Assembly (NCBI GenBank): GCA_041743085.1
Contig: JBGTNL010000093.1
Span: forward strand, 62,001 to 126,000
From: JAFMPW01 sp041743085
Lineage (GTDB): Bacteria; Bacteroidota; Bacteroidia; Flavobacteriales; Flavobacteriaceae
Reading direction: 5' to 3'
DNA length: 64,000 nt
Part shown: positions 25,076 to 34,909 of the stretch, in pieces
Numbering within the stretch: position 1 is the stretch's first letter
How the letters are laid out: each line of letters opens with the position of its first letter
Made by a program: the position numbers and the translations under genes
The notes under the pieces: generated by a model
Told to the model about the DNA's origin: nothing
Database searches by the model: none
What the model saw: only the letters and a program-made list of their open reading frames with translations

Positions 25076-25217
25076 CCCCTCCCTAACCCTCCCCCAAGGG
25101 GAGGTAACCTGTTTTCATTGCAATGAAGGTGTCCGTTTCTTGCTGGATCTGCTCCCCTCCCCTTGCAACCGGCGAGCGAAAGCGAGAGGAAGGCACAGTC
25201 GGGGGGAGGTGGGGCTG
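25076..25217. repeat. MITE-like element bounded by C-rich and G-rich hairpin repeats
   Basis: The left end, CCCCTCCCTAACCC (25076-25089), runs into a hairpin CCTCCCC-CAA-GGGGAGG (25088-25104). The right part has CTCCCCTCCCC (25152-25162) pairing imperfectly with GGGGGGAGGTGGGG (25201-25214). The end sequences resemble those flanking the DUF559 insertion in metH. The rest of the 557-base gap 24817-25373 is A/T-rich with nothing I recognise. Confidence 0.6.
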
Positions 25218-25373
25218 TAAGGGAGGATATAGGGATCAGTTGATTGTTCTCCAAGAAAGGGGAAATTTGTCGTGCACCCACATACCGCCAAAATCATTCC
25301 TTATAAGCTCTAAACTTTAAGTTCCGATTTTCGCGGCCGTATCCTGATAGGGAGGTATTGGCTTACTTAAAAT

Positions 25374-26414
25374 TTAGGATTTATTCGCCAATTGCCCACA
25401 GGCCGCATCTATGTCTTTCCCCCTGGAACGCCTTACGGTTACCGTTATTCCATTGCGTTCAAGCGTGGTTACATACATCGCAATTGCAGTGTTGGACCCT
25501 TGTTTAAAATCCCCTTTGTCTATTGGATTGTATTCTATCAGATTTACTTTGGAGGGGGCAAACCGGCAGAAATCGACCAGGGCATCTGCATCTTTTTGGG
25601 TATCATTGATTCCCTCCCATACCACATATTCGTACGTAATTCTGCTTTTTGTCCTATGATACCAATATTCCAGGGCCTTCCTGAGCTCCTCAAGGGAAAA
25701 TGTCGCATTAAAGGGCATTATGGAAGTCCGTATTTCATCAATAGCGGAATGCAGGGAGACGGCCAATTTAAATTTTACGGCTTCATCGGCCATCTTCATG
25801 ATCATCTTGGGCACTCCTGAGGTAGAGAGGGTGATGCGTTTCGGGGACATTCCCAGACCATCGGAAGAGGTAATTTTGTCGATTGCCTTCAATACATTGT
25901 TATAATTCATGAGGGGTTCTCCCATTCCCATAAAAACGATATTGCTGAGTGGCCTGTTAAAATAGAGCCGACTTTCATTTTCAATTGCCACTACCTGATC
26001 ATAGATCTCATCAGGATTGAGATTACGCATGCGTTTCAGGCTTGCTGTTGCGCAAAATTTGCAATCGAGGCTACAGCCTACCTGGCTGGAAACACAGGCA
26101 GTGGTCCTGGTGGCGGTTGGGATGAGGACGGATTCCACGATAAGATCATCGTGCAACCTAACCGCGTTTTTAATTGTCCCGTCAGCACTGCGCTGCATCT
26201 GATCTACCTGAATGTGATTAATTGCGAAATGATCCTGCAGCTGTTTACGGGTTTCTTTGGAGATATTGGTCATGGCGTCAAAGGAATGCGCAGATTTTTG
26301 CCAAAGCCATTCGTATACCTGATTGCCTCTAAATGCCCTATCTCCTTTTTGCACAAAGAAATCCCGGAGCTGTTCCCTGGTGAGGGCCCTTATGTCTTTC
26401 TTCTTTTTTTCCAT
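25374..26414 (-). CDS. rlmN: Dual-specificity 23S rRNA/tRNA adenine-C2 methyltransferase RlmN
   Basis: A 346-residue radical-SAM enzyme. The iron-sulfur cluster cysteines are Cys114, Cys118 and Cys121 (CSLDCKFC), and the second catalytic cysteine, Cys339, is in AACGQLANKS at the C-terminus. It methylates A2503 of 23S rRNA and A37 of some tRNAs, supporting translation accuracy. Length and motifs are normal. It follows queA on the same strand by about 200 bases, both being RNA-modification genes. Confidence 0.95.
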   Translation of the reverse strand: MEKKKKDIRALTREQLRDFFVQKGDRAFRGNQVYEWLWQKSAHSFDAMTNISKETRKQLQDHFAINHIQVDQMQRSADGTIKNAVRLHDDLIVESVLIPTATRTTACVSSQVGCSLDCKFCATASLKRMRNLNPDEIYDQVVAIENESRLYFNRPLSNIVFMGMGEPLMNYNNVLKAIDKITSSDGLGMSPKRITLSTSGVPKMIMKMADEAVKFKLAVSLHSAIDEIRTSIMPFNATFSLEELRKALEYWYHRTKSRITYEYVVWEGINDTQKDADALVDFCRFAPSKVNLIEYNPIDKGDFKQGSNTAIAMYVTTLERNGITVTVRRSRGKDIDAACGQLANKS

Positions 26415-26623
26415 ACAACGGGATGCACTGGTGGCTTATGATTTGAGGAATAACAAATTTATGGTCCCTTCCGGACAAGGAATTCTATACCCATCTCTTC
26501 ATTAAATAAGGCAGGTCCCGGAGCAAGGTTAGCCGATCTAAATGCTAATACACCAAATCGCCAGCCTGAAATTTTATAGCAACATCTTTGCTATGACAAA
26601 TTAGGTCTTTTATAACAACCGAA

Positions 26624-27673
26624 TTAAATAATCAGCATCGCATCCCCATAGGAATAGAAGCGATATCCTTCTATTATGGCCTCCTTATATGCTCTTTTCA
26701 TAAGATCGTGGCCCATAAAAGCGGAAACCATCATTAAAAGTGTGGATTTTGGCAAATGAAAATTTGTTACCATGGCGTTGGCAATACTGAAGTCATAGGG
26801 AGGAAAAATGAATTTGTTCGTCCAGCCATCATGGGTATTCAGGGTATGCTCCGAAGAAACAGCGCTTTCCAGGCCCCGCATTGCCGTGGTACCAATTGCA
26901 CAAACTCTCTTTTTTCTCGACTTTGCACTGTTGACAATCTCAATGGCTTTTTCTTCAATCACCAATTCTTCACTGTCCATCTTGTGCTTGGAAAGATCCT
27001 CCACTTCTACGGGGTTAAAAGTGCCGAGACCCACGTGCAAGGTAATTTCGGCAAAATCTATTCCTTTAATTTCCAATCGCTTTAACAGGTGCTTTGAAAA
27101 ATGCAATCCGGCCGTGGGCGCCGCCACAGCACCTTCGTGTTTGGCATATATGGTTTGGTAGCGTACCTCATCTTCGGGCTCCACTCCTCTTTTGATATAT
27201 TTTGGTAAGGGCGTTTCTCCCAACTCCCTCAATTTCCTTCTAAAATCGGTGTAAGAGCCATCATAGAGAAAACGCAGTGTTCTGCCTCTCGATGTCGTGT
27301 TATCAATGACCTCAGCAACTAAACTTTCATCCTCCCCGAAGTACAGTTTATTCCCAATTCGTATTTTTCGCGCAGGATCTACGAGCACATCCCATAGTCG
27401 TTGTTCTTCGTTTAATTCGCGCAATAAGAACACTTCGATCCTCGCTCCGGTTTTTTCCTTATTTCCATATAAACGGGCAGGAAAAACCTTGGTGTTATTG
27501 AGCACCATTACATCCCCCTCTTCAAAATAATCAATAAGATTCTTAAATAATTTGTGTTCAATTTTCCCGGTTTCGCGGTAAACAACCATTAGCTTGGATT
27601 CGTCCCGGTTTTCTGCGGGATACTCTGCCAATGATTCCTTTGGAAGTTCAAAACTGAAGTGCGATAGTTTCAT
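26624..27673 (-). CDS. queA: S-adenosylmethionine:tRNA ribosyltransferase-isomerase
   Basis: A 349-residue QueA. It transfers and rearranges the ribose of SAM onto 7-aminomethyl-7-deazaguanine in tRNA during queuosine synthesis. Family stretches include LIAEYPAENRDESKLMV-like sequence at the N-terminus, TIYAKHEGAVAAPTAGLHFS near residue 175, and ITLHVGLGTFNPV near 215. No other queuosine genes are near. It lies downstream of aroA with an 87-base gap and may be part of the same minus-strand transcript. Confidence 0.94.
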   Translation of the reverse strand: MKLSHFSFELPKESLAEYPAENRDESKLMVVYRETGKIEHKLFKNLIDYFEEGDVMVLNNTKVFPARLYGNKEKTGARIEVFLLRELNEEQRLWDVLVDPARKIRIGNKLYFGEDESLVAEVIDNTTSRGRTLRFLYDGSYTDFRRKLRELGETPLPKYIKRGVEPEDEVRYQTIYAKHEGAVAAPTAGLHFSKHLLKRLEIKGIDFAEITLHVGLGTFNPVEVEDLSKHKMDSEELVIEEKAIEIVNSAKSRKKRVCAIGTTAMRGLESAVSSEHTLNTHDGWTNKFIFPPYDFSIANAMVTNFHLPKSTLLMMVSAFMGHDLMKRAYKEAIIEGYRFYSYGDAMLII

Positions 27674-27760
27674 TAAGTTTTTGTGTTAGCGGATTTTTGC
27701 GGCTGCAAATATACAATCCTGGGACAAGGGATGTCAAGTAAAAGCCAAATTAAATGGCCG

Positions 27761-28990
27761 TTAGCAATTTTTAATTGCAAATTGGAGCTTTTCAAGGTCT
27801 TTCCAAAAGTCTGGATAGGATTTGGCAACTACCTCTGCATCATCTATAAAAAGTGAGGTTTTGAGTGCCAAAGGGGCAAAGGCCATGGCCATTCTGTGGT
27901 CATTATAGGTAGCTATGGCTACGTCTTTTATGATACCGGCGGAAGGTTGCAGCCTAAGACTCTTATCCGATACGGAAACCGTTGCTCCCAATTTGGCGAG
28001 TTCCGTGTAGAGGGCTACCAATCTATCTGTCTCTTTAATTTTTAGCGTATGAAGCCCGGTTAAATAACATCCAAGCCCCAGGCCAAAACAAGTTACAGCA
28101 ATGGTCTGTGCAAGGTCCGGGGCGTTTGTTAAGTCAAGGGTCAAGGTTTCAGGTCTGAACTTGGCGGTTTTGCGGAGTATGATTTCGTTCTCATTGAAAA
28201 CCGTACGCACCCCAAGGCTTTGATATATTTCTGAAAGTATACTATCTCCCTGTAAGCTGTCCTTTTTGTAGGATGACAGCGTCATTTCAGTGCCGGGCTC
28301 CGAGAGCGCCACAATACTATAAAAATAAGAAGCCGAACTCCAGTCTGACTCCACGACAAAAGTTTTGTCCAATATTGATTTTCTGGGTTTTACCCTGATT
28401 CTATTCCCCTCAAACGACTGGGAAACACCCATTTGTTGCAAGAGCCCCAAAGTCATTTTTATGTAGGGGATAGAGGTAATTTGTCCCATCAGCTCCAATT
28501 CAAGCCCTTTTTCAAGACCCGGGGCAACCAGGAGCAACGCTGAAATGTATTGACTGCTTATGTTGGCGCTAAGACTAACCTTTTGTTTGCTAAGGGATTT
28601 GCCCTTAATTTTTATAGGAGGATAACCTTCATTTTTTACGTAGCCGATATCCGCGCCCAACTGTTGGAGCGCCTCCACTAAAATTTTAATTGGGCGTTCC
28701 TGCATACGGGCCGATCCTGTTAGCGTAACTTCCGTTCCTCCCTGTGTTGCAAAATAAGCTGTTAAGAAACGCATGGCGGTCCCTGCGTGATGAATGTCAA
28801 TTTCCCCGTTGGTTATAGTCAAGCCCTTTGCCATAGCCTCGGCATCATTTGAGTTAGACAGGTTTTCAATAGCAATGTTGGGATACAGTGCCTGCAATAG
28901 CAGGAGTCTGTTGGATTCACTTTTGGACCCCGATATTTGGATATTGGAATTCAATAGATTATTCGGAGGGCCGGATAGCTGTAACTTCAA
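27761..28990 (-). CDS. aroA: 3-phosphoshikimate 1-carboxyvinyltransferase (EPSP synthase)
   Basis: A 409-residue EPSP synthase, which joins phosphoenolpyruvate to shikimate 3-phosphate on the way to chorismate, the substrate of the mutase encoded at 22.3 kb. Recognised parts are SGSKSESNRLLLLQAL at the N-terminus, HAGTAMRFLTAYFA near residue 64, and a late KETDRLVALYTELAKLG with NDHRMAMAF near residue 365. The protein is somewhat shorter than E. coli AroA, as usual in Bacteroidota. It lies 37 bases after the MazG-like gene. Confidence 0.93.
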   Translation of the reverse strand: MKLQLSGPPNNLLNSNIQISGSKSESNRLLLLQALYPNIAIENLSNSNDAEAMAKGLTITNGEIDIHHAGTAMRFLTAYFATQGGTEVTLTGSARMQERPIKILVEALQQLGADIGYVKNEGYPPIKIKGKSLSKQKVSLSANISSQYISALLLVAPGLEKGLELELMGQITSIPYIKMTLGLLQQMGVSQSFEGNRIRVKPRKSILDKTFVVESDWSSASYFYSIVALSEPGTEMTLSSYKKDSLQGDSILSEIYQSLGVRTVFNENEIILRKTAKFRPETLTLDLTNAPDLAQTIAVTCFGLGLGCYLTGLHTLKIKETDRLVALYTELAKLGATVSVSDKSLRLQPSAGIIKDVAIATYNDHRMAMAFAPLALKTSLFIDDAEVVAKSYPDFWKDLEKLQFAIKNC

Positions 28991-29027
28991 GGTAATCGGG
29001 TTTAAAAAACAAAGCTCAAATATAGTA

Positions 29028-29354
29028 CTATTTGAGCTTTTTGTTGTTCTGGTGGCGGTCGTGATCTCGTTTGGCCTTAAGGTCTAGTTTTTTATCAAAT
29101 GCCTGCTGCAGATCAATCCCTGTCTGGTTGGCAAGGCAGAACAACACAAAGAGCACATCGGCCAATTCATCTCCAAGATCTTTGCCCTTGTCCGATTCTT
29201 TTTCGCTTTGTTCCCCGTAGCGCCTTGCGATGATCCGCGCCACTTCGCCCACCTCTTCCGTAAGTTGAGCCATATTTGTTAGCTCGTTAAAATAGCGTAC
29301 TCCGTGTTCCTTTATCCAATTATCTACCGCCAGCTGTGCGTTCTGTATGTTCAT
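29028..29354 (-). CDS. MazG-like nucleotide pyrophosphohydrolase
   Basis: A 108-residue all-alpha NTP pyrophosphatase. The motif TEEVGEVARIIARRYG followed by DLGDELADVLFVLFCLAN gives the E-x2-E and E-x3-D metal ligands of the family. Such small enzymes hydrolyse NTPs or dNTPs, often non-canonical ones, to NMP and pyrophosphate. Its start overlaps the 3' end of the upstream DUF3857 gene by 35 bases, so it was probably translated together with that gene before the latter was damaged. Confidence 0.85.
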   Translation of the reverse strand: MNIQNAQLAVDNWIKEHGVRYFNELTNMAQLTEEVGEVARIIARRYGEQSEKESDKGKDLGDELADVLFVLFCLANQTGIDLQQAFDKKLDLKAKRDHDRHQNNKKLK

Positions 29355-31380
29355 CCGGTGAAATTTTGGATAAAACTACTTTTTCTGTTTCTTTTTCTAC
29401 CAATTGTTTGTAAAATTCTTTTAGAACAGAATAATATTGTGGTGCAATTAGGGCGCTATTAATTTCCAAACTAGCTTTTAAATTAATGGTGCCTCCATTT
29501 TGAGAAATATTATATTTGAAGGTACCCAGATTTTCTGGCAATCCCAAGGCGATAGGTTTTGGCAACGATTCTACACGATATCCTTCCGGGATCTCAATAT
29601 TTATCAGAAAATTGTCTTCCCAGGGATAGGCAAAGTTCACCGGGTACTTCCTGTCTTCAGATTTAAAGGGGTTTTCAAGTGTCCTCAAATGAAAAAATGG
29701 TTAAAAAAAGAGTTTATCGCCAATTCGTTCAACAATATCTTCCTTCTGAAAATCATAAGATTGAACTATTGTTTTGTGCGGCTCAATAGCATTTCTAAGT
29801 TGATAATTAGAAATAGCAATATCTCCGCAATCGCTTTCTAATTTCTCCAAAAAAGAATCCTCGGCCCTGCCATTGTAAGAATTTCTGAAATCCAGTGCGT
29901 TATGGTTATTTAACTGTTCCCTTAATTTTCCTTTTATAGATCTATCCTCAAAAATGGAGACAGTCATTATTATGGCATCCATTGACCTTTTTAGGGGCAT
30001 AATATCTATCATTTTCGAACTACCGTCTTCACTTAACATTCTACCATACCAATTTAAGTCCCTAACTGGCAGTACGTCCGGTGTACTATATGGTTCTGTG
30101 GCATCCATAAGACAATAGATATCTCCTATTTTTGCGGCGGCAATAACATAATTATACCCATCAAGTGAAGGAAACAAAGGAATTCCGTGATCCCTCGTGC
30201 TTATCAAAACAGGATGTGATACTATTCCCGCTTTTTTCAATAAAGCTACCAACATTAAATTAATATCGGCGCTGTTTCCAGAGCCCTTTTTAAATGCCTG
30301 TTTTACCCCTTCTTCGCATTGTACTCCTGTATTTCCATTCCATTTAACTTTTTGTTTAATAAAATTCAGTATTGAGTAAATTTTGATTTTTTCATCATTT
30401 ATCCCTTGAAGTCTGTTCTCTAGTTCTTCACCATAATAATTTGTTTTGCTTAATTCTCCGCCAAAGGAATCAGATTGATATAAAAATAATGCAACATCTT
30501 CCCACGTTCTCGAATAGTTTTCATGTAATACTCCTGGTATAGAAAGGGAAACAATTTCGAAATTAAGTGCGGGCCGATAATTATCTATATTAGAAACATA
30601 GTTCTCATCTTTAATTGCCGGAATATCCGCCATTGTAACCTCAGTAATATTTTCGTTATATTCTAGTGTTCTTCTCTCAAATCCATTTTTGTTTTCCCTA
30701 CCCAATCCCGCAACTACATTCTTCTGTTTATAATTAAAGGATGTCCTTTGTAATCTGGTTGATTTTTTTAATTCAATAGGGTGATGTCCTTTTATAATGG
30801 CTTTCTGAGTAAAATATTCAGGAAATTCGGCCAATATGTCTAAATTCTTGGTCGGTATTTCTTCTTGAACCGTGATTTCATCTATTTTATATATAAATGG
30901 TGATTTTATTTGATATTTATATTCAATTACAGAACCTTTTTTCACGTTAGGCATCACAAGTTTTGTCATGTTTCTATGCTCTGAAACTTCTTGGTGAAAA
31001 ATTCCATCTCTGTCGAGTTCAGATTCAATTATTTTTCCGTTTACTAAATTATATGTCATTCCTCTAATGTTAGATACCATTTCTCTTCCCCTTTTTGATT
31101 TAAAAAGAGGGATTACCTTGGTGGCATAATCAAACGCTTCGTCCCCATAAATTTTAATTCGCTCAAAAACATCCGTAATTAGCTCAAATCCATTATCAGG
31201 ACTAAATTTATAATGTGACCGGTGTGTTCGGGTGATGAAAATGGCCGTAGCGTTTGAATCCTTTTCATAAAATGTTTCCAACAGTTCGTCTTTGGAAATT
31301 TTGCCGAATTTTACTTCCTGCGCCCCAAGTGTCGAAACGGCAACCAATAGTATTAAAATCTGGATCCTTTTAAAAATCAT
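29320..31380 (-). pseudogene. DUF3857/transglutaminase-like secreted protein split by one in-frame TAA
   Basis: Reading from 31380, a signal peptide (MIFKRIQILILLVAVSTLGAQ) and 559 residues end in ERIGDKLFF and a TAA at 29703-29701. The same frame then continues for about 127 further codons (PFFHLRTLENPFKS..., to 29320) with sequence that matches the normal C-terminal domain of this family, so a single base change has interrupted the gene; homologues as I recall them read LFFSP here, and TCA to TAA would explain it. The N-terminal part contains the DUF3857 domain and a transglutaminase-like core. It follows a full-length paralogue by 29 bases. Alternatives are a sequencing error or a still-functional truncated protein. 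Confidence 0.8.
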
Positions 31381-31409
31381 GATAAACGTTTTTGATTACT
31401 AATTGACGG

Positions 31410-33329
31410 CTATAGGTTGTTTTTTACGATAACAATTTGTGCATTGTCCATCCTGGCCACTTCCTTTCTAAAAGCGCGGTAACTTTCATATTTTCCACTG
31501 GCATGGGCTCCTTCCTTTATTAAGAAGCCTCTTCTGTAGGTAAGGGTACTATCCGTTTCGCTCTTCGTCACGGACATTTTATACGCGCCAAATTCGTTCT
31601 CGATCCCTGCCTTTTCGGGAATGGCTTCCACCTCATAGCCCTCCGGCAAACTGATAACAAATTCATCTTCGTCCAGGAAGCCGCGTTGTATCTCAAAAGG
31701 TAATTTCCGTGTTCTATACCTGTTTGGTACGTAACTGTTTTGATTAAAGGCGTTGGGAGCAAACAAAATTCTATCCCCGCTTTTTGTGGCGTAATTCTGG
31801 GCTTCCAGGTTTAATTCTTCCTTAAAGCTGATCTCCTCTCTGTTATTCTTAAATTTATAGTTCCGAAGTTTAAGATTATTGATGTGCCCCCAGTAGTTTT
31901 TGTAGTGCACATCGATCTTTTCGGGGATCTCCGCTTCCAGGAAGAACCTATTGTCATATTGTATTCCTTTTGTAAGGATACTTATGGTGCCTGCAATCCC
32001 GCCCGCTTCGTTCAGCGAATAACGGGCTGTAGTTTTTTGATAGTTGTCGTCATTTAAGTAAGAGGGAGTATAGGTTAGTTCACCTCCCTCCGAGGTAATA
32101 ACCAAAACTTGCCTGTCATCCGTAAAATCCCCGACAAAACCAAAGGGATGTACCTGGCTGGTGCAATCTATCCAGTAATATTTCTCCTTATAGGGAATCG
32201 CCAGAATTACATGATCGCCCTGAGCCAGATCTGCGAAATCTTCCTCAAAATCTACCTTGTTCGTTCCGGATTCCACGTGCGTATAATAAGAAGGTACTCC
32301 CACAACCTCCAGCAGCGCTTTTGTGTAGTTGGAAAGTTCTTTGCAATCCCCGTACTGTACCCTGTCCACCTCAATAGCGCTTATGGGTTGAATACCGCCA
32401 ATACCAACCTGGACGCTGATATATCTGGTATTATTCTGAATGTAGTTGTAGATGATTTTAGCTTTTTCCAGGGGATCGGCAACCCCCTGAACAAGGGATC
32501 TCACCTTTAGTTTGGTGACCTCGGGCAATTCACTCCGGTTCTTTAAGAGGTTGTCATTCATCCAGTTACCAAGCTCTTTCCAATCCTTTATCAGGGAAGC
32601 TTCATAGCCCTCATAATGAAAGTTTTCTGCCCTTACCATCAGTTTGGGGGCTATTTTGCTAAAAGATGGACTTAAACTTTCTTCCTTTATGGCGTTGATG
32701 TTCGAAGCCTCATATGCAATGCTGTTTTGGGATTCTATTCTTTTTACCTTAATCCCTTCAAGATTCTTTTCTTTGATCTGAGGTTTTAAGTCCGGGGAAC
32801 TATACTCCACCTTGTAAGTACTTTTTTGAGTACTTATCAAAAATCCATCAAGGAAATACCAGGAGGGAATATTGGCTGTATTTTCGGTTGAAACCTCATA
32901 TGAGAACACCACGGTATACGGATATTGCACCGGGGTATAATCCATGTATAAAATCCGTGAATCAGTATACAAGGTTCCGCCATCAACAGCGCTTATATCC
33001 TTAAATTCCTTTTCTTTTATTTTTCCTATTTCATTCCCAAGGGCATCATATATAAATGCCTCCACCTTTTCAACTTTAAGGCTGTTATTATAACCAACCG
33101 AAGTGTGGGTGTGCTTGTTTCCATGTTTGTTGAGGACGGTTACAATCCTTTTGAGATGTATACTCATTTTTTTGACCGAGGCAAGCTTTACCGTCATCTC
33201 GTCCTGGCGAACAATAGCGTTGGCATTTACGGTAAGGTCTTTATCAATTAGAAGTGAGGAGTAATTTAGATCCTGTGTAAAAGAAAGCTGACAACAAAAA
33301 ACAAGGAAGAGTAAACAAAAATGGCGCAT
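31410..33329 (-). CDS. DUF3857 and transglutaminase-like domain protein, exported
   Basis: I place the start at 33329 because it yields a signal peptide (MRHFCLLFLVFCCQLSFTQ); an ATG 51 bases upstream only adds a hydrophilic extension. The 639-residue protein has an N-terminal DUF3857 beta domain (about 55-210), a transglutaminase-like core with YGDCKELSNYTKALL supplying the Cys, DHVILAIP the His and WIDCTSQ the Asp of a possible triad, and a C-terminal beta domain. Such pairs are common in Bacteroidota; the substrate is unknown, probably periplasmic or surface. It heads a pair with the broken paralogue downstream. Confidence 0.85.
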   Translation of the reverse strand: MRHFCLLFLVFCCQLSFTQDLNYSSLLIDKDLTVNANAIVRQDEMTVKLASVKKMSIHLKRIVTVLNKHGNKHTHTSVGYNNSLKVEKVEAFIYDALGNEIGKIKEKEFKDISAVDGGTLYTDSRILYMDYTPVQYPYTVVFSYEVSTENTANIPSWYFLDGFLISTQKSTYKVEYSSPDLKPQIKEKNLEGIKVKRIESQNSIAYEASNINAIKEESLSPSFSKIAPKLMVRAENFHYEGYEASLIKDWKELGNWMNDNLLKNRSELPEVTKLKVRSLVQGVADPLEKAKIIYNYIQNNTRYISVQVGIGGIQPISAIEVDRVQYGDCKELSNYTKALLEVVGVPSYYTHVESGTNKVDFEEDFADLAQGDHVILAIPYKEKYYWIDCTSQVHPFGFVGDFTDDRQVLVITSEGGELTYTPSYLNDDNYQKTTARYSLNEAGGIAGTISILTKGIQYDNRFFLEAEIPEKIDVHYKNYWGHINNLKLRNYKFKNNREEISFKEELNLEAQNYATKSGDRILFAPNAFNQNSYVPNRYRTRKLPFEIQRGFLDEDEFVISLPEGYEVEAIPEKAGIENEFGAYKMSVTKSETDSTLTYRRGFLIKEGAHASGKYESYRAFRKEVARMDNAQIVIVKNNL

Positions 33330-33408
33330 CCGGAAGATCTGGTTGGTTTCTGAAACACAAAAATCCAAAATTCCCGTCATTCTATGGCAATAAACTCGGT
33401 GAAGGGTC

Positions 33409-33861
33409 TTATTCCCTCTTCTTGGTGTCGATCAGAATGGTTACAGGCCCGTCATTACACAAATTTACCTTCATATCTGCACCAAAAATACCGGCACCCA
33501 CTTTTTTGCCCAGATCTTTTTCAAGCTGCCCGATAAATTGTTCATAAAGCGGGATAGCCTTATCCGGTTTAGATGCTTTAATGTAGGAAGGGCGGTTTCC
33601 CTTTTTGGTTGAGGCGTGCAAAGTAAATTGGCTCACCACTATGGCGTCTCCATTTACCTCGTGCAACGACCTGTTCATCACCCCGTTCCGATCATTAAAT
33701 ATTCTCAGGTTCACTATTTTCCGCGACAACCATTCAATATCTTTTTCATTATCGGCATCTTCAATTCCCAATAATACCACAATGCCCTTGCCCATAGAAG
33801 CCGTTATCTGTTGATCCGCGCTAACCCCTGCGGAAGACACTCTTTGGATTACTGCTCTCAT
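33409..33861 (-). CDS. dtd: D-aminoacyl-tRNA deacylase
   Basis: A 150-residue DTD, a dimeric enzyme that removes D-amino acids wrongly attached to tRNA and so protects translation. Motifs are MRAVIQRVSSAGV at the start, the SQFTLHAST block near residue 78 (SQxT), and the GAGIFGADMKVNLCNDGPVT loop near 123, where the NxGPxT motif is NDGPVT. It lies 2 bases after rsgA on the same strand, a common flavobacterial arrangement. Confidence 0.95.
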   Translation of the reverse strand: MRAVIQRVSSAGVSADQQITASMGKGIVVLLGIEDADNEKDIEWLSRKIVNLRIFNDRNGVMNRSLHEVNGDAIVVSQFTLHASTKKGNRPSYIKASKPDKAIPLYEQFIGQLEKDLGKKVGAGIFGADMKVNLCNDGPVTILIDTKKRE

Positions 33862-33863
33862 GC

Positions 33864-34808
33864 CTACTCGTAATTGTCTATTCGGTAGCTGTCATCTTCT
33901 CCCGAAATTATTTGCACGTAACTCCTATACCTGCTCCAGGAGACTTCATCTTTATCAAGGGCTTCTTTGACGGCACATTGAGGTTCGTCAATATGAAGGC
34001 AATTATTGAACTTGCATGCACCCTTTAAGGCGAAGAACTCAGGAAAATAATCCCCTATCTCTTCTTTATCCATATCTACTATGCCAAAACCTTTGATGCC
34101 CGGAGTATCTATGATCCTGCCGCCAAAATCCAGATCGAACATTTCGGCGAAGGTTGTGGTGTGTTGTCCCTGTAAATGCCGTTCCGATAATTCCTCTGTT
34201 TTCAAATCCAAATGCGGAGCTATCCTATTTAAAAGGGTTGTTTTACCAACACCCGAATGCCCTACGAACATACTTGTTTTTTCTGCCATCAACTCCTTTA
34301 CCTTATCCACATTCTTGCCTGTTTTGGCCGATATTCCTATGCACGAATAACCTATATTCCTGTACAAAGCCGCAAGATATTTTACTTCGGAGAGCTCATC
34401 CTGTTCATAGCTGTCTATTTTGTTAAAAAGTAAGACAGTGTGGATATCATAAGCTTCAGAGGTAGCCAAAAACCTGTCGATAAATAGGGTAAAGGTTTTG
34501 GGATTGTTCAGGGTTATAAGCAAAAAGACCAGATCAATATTCGCCGCAATTATATGTGTTTGCTTAGAGAGGTTTACGGATTTTCGAATAATGTAGTTTT
34601 TTCTGTCCTCAATAGCCGTGATCATTCCTGTGGTCTCATCACCGCCTGTTTCCATATCAAATAGGATCCTGTCTCCCACCGCGACCGGATTGGTACTTTT
34701 AATGCCCTGCATGCGGAACCTGCCTTTTATCCTGCAATTTAAAGTGTCGCCCTCATCGGTCTTCACAGTGTACCAGCTTCCGGTCGACTTATAAACAGTT
34801 GCCTGCAT
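33864..34808 (-). CDS. rsgA: Small ribosomal subunit biogenesis GTPase RsgA
   Basis: A 314-residue circularly permuted GTPase: the OB-fold (residues 1-70) is followed by NKID (G4) before the P-loop GHSGVGKTTLLN (G1) and DTPG (G3). A C-terminal zinc knuckle is seen in CKFNNCLHIDEPQC. It acts late in 30S subunit maturation and its GTPase is stimulated by the ribosome. Gene order with dtd suggests an operon. Confidence 0.95.
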   Translation of the reverse strand: MQATVYKSTGSWYTVKTDEGDTLNCRIKGRFRMQGIKSTNPVAVGDRILFDMETGGDETTGMITAIEDRKNYIIRKSVNLSKQTHIIAANIDLVFLLITLNNPKTFTLFIDRFLATSEAYDIHTVLLFNKIDSYEQDELSEVKYLAALYRNIGYSCIGISAKTGKNVDKVKELMAEKTSMFVGHSGVGKTTLLNRIAPHLDLKTEELSERHLQGQHTTTFAEMFDLDFGGRIIDTPGIKGFGIVDMDKEEIGDYFPEFFALKGACKFNNCLHIDEPQCAVKEALDKDEVSWSRYRSYVQIISGEDDSYRIDNYE

Positions 34809-34860
34809 TCTCTGTTGGTATTTCTCTGCAAAGAAACAATAATCCTAGAAGACTATCTGC

Positions 34861-34868
34861 TATATTTG
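34861..34868 (+). promoter_or_regulatory. Candidate -7 promoter element for the secreted 146-residue protein
   Basis: TATATTTG matches TAnnTTTG exactly, 42 bases ahead of the chosen start. No TTG lies at the expected distance upstream, so this is weak. Confidence 0.4.
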
Positions 34869-34909
34869 TTTCGCAAAAACCTAATGTATCTTCAATAAAC
34901 CAATTTATT

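Noticed and set aside
25000..25320. Several overlapping small frames between the polyprenyl synthase gene and rlmN
   Set aside because: They are by-products of the GC-rich repeat element; none has a family pattern or plausible start context.
29701..29703. Programmed recoding at the DUF3857 stop
   Set aside because: The codon is TAA, not TGA, and I see no stimulatory structure; a point change or sequencing error is simpler.
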